From positions 1-8,573 of the forward strand of contig JAFAIY010000539.1 of NCBI GenBank assembly GCA_019236485.1: DNA of 8,573 bases, given 5' to 3'. The notes below the pieces were generated by a model. The model was given only the letters and a program-made list of their open reading frames with translations, had not been told where the DNA came from and made no database searches. The translations under genes were made by a program, and so were the position numbers. This DNA is from Comamonas sp. (lineage in GTDB: Bacteria > Pseudomonadota > Gammaproteobacteria > Burkholderiales > Burkholderiaceae_C). Below are positions 6,418 through 8,573 of the stretch, in pieces. Numbering within the stretch: the first letter of the stretch is position 1; every line of letters begins with the position of its first letter.

Positions 6418-6441
6418 GAGACAGTATGTGAAACCTGTCTC
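6418..6441. promoter_or_regulatory. Perfect 7-bp inverted repeat (GAGACAG-N10-CTGTCTC) upstream of cupin
   Basis: Arms GAGACAG (6418-6424) and CTGTCTC (6435-6441) are exact complements around TATGTGAAAC. The element ends two bases from the cupin ribosome site, so it could be an operator for a dimeric repressor or an mRNA hairpin beside the Shine-Dalgarno. Its cupin-proximal 13 bases (6418-6430) are repeated exactly upstream of the MFS gene. Confidence 0.45.
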
Positions 6442-6470
6442 TTGTACCGTTTGCGGGCCGGGTGCCGCAT

Positions 6471-6504
6471 GCGGGCCTGCCCTAGCTAGGCAGGGCCGGC
6501 CCGC
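6471..6504 (-). terminator. Hairpin after the PhoD-like gene
   Basis: GCGGGCCTGCC (6471-6481) pairs with GGCA (6489-6492) and GGCCCGC (6498-6504), giving an 11-bp stem with a five-base bulge and a CTAGCTA loop. It lies five bases after the phosphatase TGA. No T-run follows on the minus strand, so intrinsic termination would be inefficient; a Rho-dependent or RNA-stability role is equally possible. A direct copy of GCGGGCC also occurs at 6453-6459. Confidence 0.5.
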
Positions 6505-6509
6505 CATGC

Positions 6510-8111
6510 TCAGGCGCGCTGGGGCTGCAGCGTCTTGGTGTAGAGCGCCGCGCCGTTCAGGTCCTTGAGCACCACGGTCAGGGCCTGGCTGCGGTGGTCG
6601 ATATCGAGCTGGCCGAAGAACTGGTAGCCCTCGCTGGGGGCGGAGTTCTGGTGCGGAGCGGCCTTGCTGTAGACGACCTCCAGGCCGAAGGTCTGGTCGA
6701 CCTGGTTGGGGCCGAAACCGCCGGCATTGAGCGGGCCCGAGACGAATTCCCAGAACGGCTCGAAATCCTGGAACTGCGCGCGCTCCGGGCTGTAGTGGTG
6801 GGCCGCCGTGTAATGCACATCGGCCGTGAGCCAGACCACGTTCTTGATGCCCGCGTCCTTGATGCCCTTGAGCAGGCGCGCCATCTCCAGCTCGCGGCCC
6901 TTGGGCACGCCATGGTCGCCATTGGCCACGGCCTCCCAGAGGCTGCGGCCTTCGGGGTCCTTGCCGTCGGGCACGAACAGGCCTATGGGCATGTCTGCCG
7001 CAATCAGCTTCCAGGTGGCCCGGCTCTGCTTGAGGCCGGCGATCAGCCATTCCAGCTGCGGGCGGCCCAGGAAGTCGGTGGCCGCGCTCTCCGAGGTCTG
7101 CAGATTGTGGCTGTTGGGGCCGCGGTAGCTGCGCATGTCCAGCACAAAGATATCGGCCAGCGGGCCTTGGGGCAGCACGCGGTAGATGCGCTGATGCTCG
7201 GCCGCGCCAAAAGTGCGCATGGGCGCATATTCCATGAAGGCGCGCTGGCCGCGCGCCGCCAGCAGCTGGATGTTCTTTTCCGTGTAGGCCGTGTTGGCGC
7301 TCAGGTCCTTGCTGTCGGAATAATTGTTCGTGACTTCATGGTCGTCCCACTGCCAGATCTGCGCGACCTCGCTGCCCAGGGCGCGCACATGGGTGTCCAT
7401 GAGGTTGTAGCGGTGGCGGCCCCGGAACTCGTCCAGAGTCTCTGCCACCTTGGAGACCTCGGGCGTGACGAGGTTCCGCCATAGCGAGCCGTCGCGCAGC
7501 TTGATCTCGGCGGGAATCGGGCCGTCGGCATAGATGGTGTCGCCGCTGTGCAGAAACACATCGGGGTTGGTCTGGCGCATGGACTCGTAGATGCGCATGC
7601 CGCCAAAAGCCTCGTTGATGCCGAAGCCCTGGCCGGCCGTATCGCCGCTCCAGACCAGGCGGAACGGGCGTGTGGCCGGCTGGTGCGCGGCCAGCGGGGT
7701 GCGGAAATGTCCCGACACGGCCGGCGAGCGCACATTGGCACTGGCCAGGTCCTCGAGTACCACGCGGTAGAAGATGTCCTGGCCCGCGGGCAGGCCCTGC
7801 AGCTCCATGCGCCCCGTGCCGTCGCTGCTGCTCAGCAGGTCGGGGCCGCGCAGCCTGGTGCTCTGGGCAAAGCCGGCCGTGGTGCTCCATTCCAGCCACA
7901 TGCGCGCATCGCGGCTGGCGCGGGCCCAGACCATGGCGCTATTGGCCAGTACATCGCCGCTTTGCACGCCCGAAGGCAGCAGGGCGCGGGACGCATCCCG
8001 GGTCACGCTGGCGGGCGCCGTCTGGGCCTTGAGAATGGCCGGCAAAAGACCGGTACAGGAGGCGAGGGTTCCGGTGGCGAGGCCATGGCCCAAAAAGCGG
8101 CGGCGTTCCAT
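6510..8111 (-). CDS. phoD: PhoD-family alkaline phosphatase/phosphodiesterase, Tat-exported
   Basis: A 533-residue secreted metallophosphatase that releases phosphate from mono- or diesters in the periplasm. Domain order is standard: twin-arginine leader (RRRFLGHG, residues 3-10, hydrophobic to about 28), a fibronectin-like PhoD_N domain (about 42-138, starting LLPSGVQSGDV), then the phosphatase domain from about 148. Metal motifs are VWSGD (D157), HSGDTIYADG (D191), WDDHEVTNNY (D256, D257, H258, N262) and LTADVHYTAAHHY (D431, H433). The first motif continues SGDTAGQGFG, so this is the GDTAGQ-type branch rather than the Cys/Tyr branch typified by the Bacillus enzyme. L16-A-S-C19 resembles a lipobox, but the hydrophobic stretch runs past it, so lipidation is doubtful. 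The ribosome site is weak (AAGAAAG). A possible degenerate Pho box lies 50 bp upstream, and a hairpin follows the stop. The gene symbol marks the family. Confidence 0.92.
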   Translation of the reverse strand: MERRRFLGHGLATGTLASCTGLLPAILKAQTAPASVTRDASRALLPSGVQSGDVLANSAMVWARASRDARMWLEWSTTAGFAQSTRLRGPDLLSSSDGTGRMELQGLPAGQDIFYRVVLEDLASANVRSPAVSGHFRTPLAAHQPATRPFRLVWSGDTAGQGFGINEAFGGMRIYESMRQTNPDVFLHSGDTIYADGPIPAEIKLRDGSLWRNLVTPEVSKVAETLDEFRGRHRYNLMDTHVRALGSEVAQIWQWDDHEVTNNYSDSKDLSANTAYTEKNIQLLAARGQRAFMEYAPMRTFGAAEHQRIYRVLPQGPLADIFVLDMRSYRGPNSHNLQTSESAATDFLGRPQLEWLIAGLKQSRATWKLIAADMPIGLFVPDGKDPEGRSLWEAVANGDHGVPKGRELEMARLLKGIKDAGIKNVVWLTADVHYTAAHHYSPERAQFQDFEPFWEFVSGPLNAGGFGPNQVDQTFGLEVVYSKAAPHQNSAPSEGYQFFGQLDIDHRSQALTVVLKDLNGAALYTKTLQPQRA

Positions 8112-8112
8112 T

Positions 8113-8156
8113 GCTGGCTTTCTTGCTAGTGAACAATGGAGCGCAGCCTAGCCAGC
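8113..8156 (-). repeat. 7-bp inverted repeat in the phosphatase leader
   Basis: GCTGGCT (8113-8119) and AGCCAGC (8150-8156) are exact complements separated by 30 bp, ending one base before the phosphatase ATG. In mRNA the arms could sequester the weak ribosome site. The long loop makes this uncertain. Confidence 0.25.
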
Positions 8157-8160
8157 TGCG

Positions 8161-8178
8161 ATGACGCGCCGATGAAGG
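8161..8178 (-). promoter_or_regulatory. Possible degenerate Pho box before the PhoD-like gene
   Basis: On the minus strand CCTTCAT-CGGC-GCGTCAT shows two heptamers with an 11-bp period, each matching the PhoB half-site CTGTCAT at five of seven positions. Ten bases downstream is TAGGCT, a weak -10 match, and the phosphatase start follows 50 bp after the box. Position and spacing suit phosphate control, but the match is poor enough to arise by chance. Confidence 0.3.
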
Positions 8179-8183
8179 CTGGC

Positions 8184-8573
8184 TCAGCTTGTTGCCTTGA
8201 CGGCAGCCGCAGACACGGTGGCGCCGGTTGCCGCGCCTGCCGCCGTGATCGCGGCGGTCCCGGCCGCCATGCCGCCACCGCCCGCTGCGAGTGCGCCGCC
8301 GCCGACGGCGGCCAGGGAGGCATTGGCCAGAGCGGCCCCGGAGAGGGTGCTGATGGCGGTGCCGGTGCTGGCCGCTCCCAGCAGTCCGGCTCCGCCGGCT
8401 GCTGCCGCCAGTGTCGGCGCGGCAGCCAGCGCCACGCCACCGGTAGCCACGGTGCCAACCGCCACGAGTAGCGTCTTGCCCGGGTTTTCGACCACGACGT
8501 CGACGACATCTGCGACCACGTCGACCGCACCGTCGACCACGCTGCCCGCAATATCCACGGTTCCCTCGACCAC
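8184..8573 (-). CDS. Gly/Ala-rich hydrophobic membrane-type protein, N-terminus beyond window edge
   Basis: The C-terminal 129 codons of a gene open at the right edge; the first codon shown (GTG) is probably internal. The visible part starts with Val/Asp repeats (residues about 1-28, for example DGAVDVVADVVDVVV) that could form an amphipathic helix, then ENPGKTLL, then about 95 residues of Gly/Ala/Ser-rich hydrophobic sequence with glycine-zipper spacing, including STGTAIS, LANASLAAVGGG and AAGGGGMAAGTAA, and ends VKATS. This suggests membrane-inserted helical hairpins or a pore-like segment. Function is not recognised. The pattern loosely recalls the ISG12/IFI6-type glycine-rich membrane domain, but such low-complexity likeness is weak evidence. 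It lies 72 bp upstream of the phosphatase gene on the same strand; a shared transcript is possible. Confidence 0.6.
   Translation of the reverse strand: MVEGTVDIAGSVVDGAVDVVADVVDVVVENPGKTLLVAVGTVATGGVALAAAPTLAAAAGGAGLLGAASTGTAISTLSGAALANASLAAVGGGALAAGGGGMAAGTAAITAAGAATGATVSAAAVKATS

Noticed and set aside
5541..6470. Upstream extension of the DUF5329 frame to 309 residues
   Set aside because: The extra part reads the cupin gene in another frame and is Arg/Gly/Pro-rich; the real protein begins at its signal peptide at 5924.
6594..7484. Plus-strand open frame opposite the phosphatase
   Set aside because: Shadow frame; metal motifs are all on the minus strand.
8053..8058. Lipobox-like LASC in the phosphatase leader, suggesting a Tat lipoprotein
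   Set aside because: Hydrophobic sequence continues beyond the cysteine to about residue 28, which fits a normal cleavable Tat signal better; left as a doubt only.
4656..8111. A phosphate-responsive gene cluster combining methylglyoxal synthase, DUF5329, cupin and phosphatase
   Set aside because: Genes are on opposite strands and separated by hairpins; only a weak Pho-box candidate supports it.
8484..8573. CGACCAC/CGTCGAC repeats as a CRISPR or tandem repeat array
   Set aside because: Units are short, irregularly spaced and explained by Val-Asp codons in an open frame.
1..8573. Defence island, prophage or mobile element
   Set aside because: No transposase, integrase, nuclease, helicase or toxin signature, and no flanking element ends were seen.

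Overview
The window is GC-rich (by eye well above 60 percent), densely coded, and looks like chromosomal DNA of a betaproteobacterium of the Comamonadaceae (Comamonas/Delftia-like). The clues are a Bug-type solute receptor of the tripartite tricarboxylate transporter (TTT) class, a Tat-exported PhoD-family phosphatase, a DUF5329 protein and strong G/C bias at third codon positions. Genus-level placement is an inference. No rRNA, tRNA, CRISPR array, insertion sequence or phage gene was seen.

Layout. Eight protein genes are visible; all but one are on the minus strand. Reading the minus strand from the right edge: (1) a truncated Gly/Ala-rich, Val-Asp-rich hydrophobic protein (8184-8573); (2) a PhoD-like phosphatase (6510-8111) followed by a strong hairpin; (3) a small secreted cupin (5981-6400) followed by another strong hairpin; (4) a secreted DUF5329 protein (5541-5924). 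The only plus-strand gene, a double-length methylglyoxal synthase (4656-5534), converges on DUF5329 with 6 bp between the stop codons. To its left, divergent from it, are a membrane-anchored alpha/beta hydrolase (3608-4471), a Bcr/CflA-type MFS exporter (2274-3539), then after a very AT-rich leader a Tat-exported Bug receptor (1159-2157) and a cytoplasmic sulfatase (1-1142, C-terminus off the window). The last two are 16 bp apart and almost surely one transcript.

How the genes may work together. The Bug receptor and sulfatase suggest capture, import and desulfation of an organic sulfate ester, but no TctA/TctB membrane components are visible. PhoD (periplasmic phosphate release) and methylglyoxal synthase (an enzyme classically inhibited by phosphate) both touch phosphate status, but they are on opposite strands and a functional link is speculative.

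Most unusual signals. The methylglyoxal synthase appears to be an internal tandem duplication: an intact C-terminal catalytic domain preceded by a degenerate copy of the same fold. An exact 13-bp motif is shared, in the same orientation, between the leaders of the MFS and cupin genes; in the cupin leader it forms half of a perfect 7-bp inverted repeat. Two intergenic hairpins stand out. No clear new multi-gene system is present; most of the region looks like ordinary metabolic and envelope genes.
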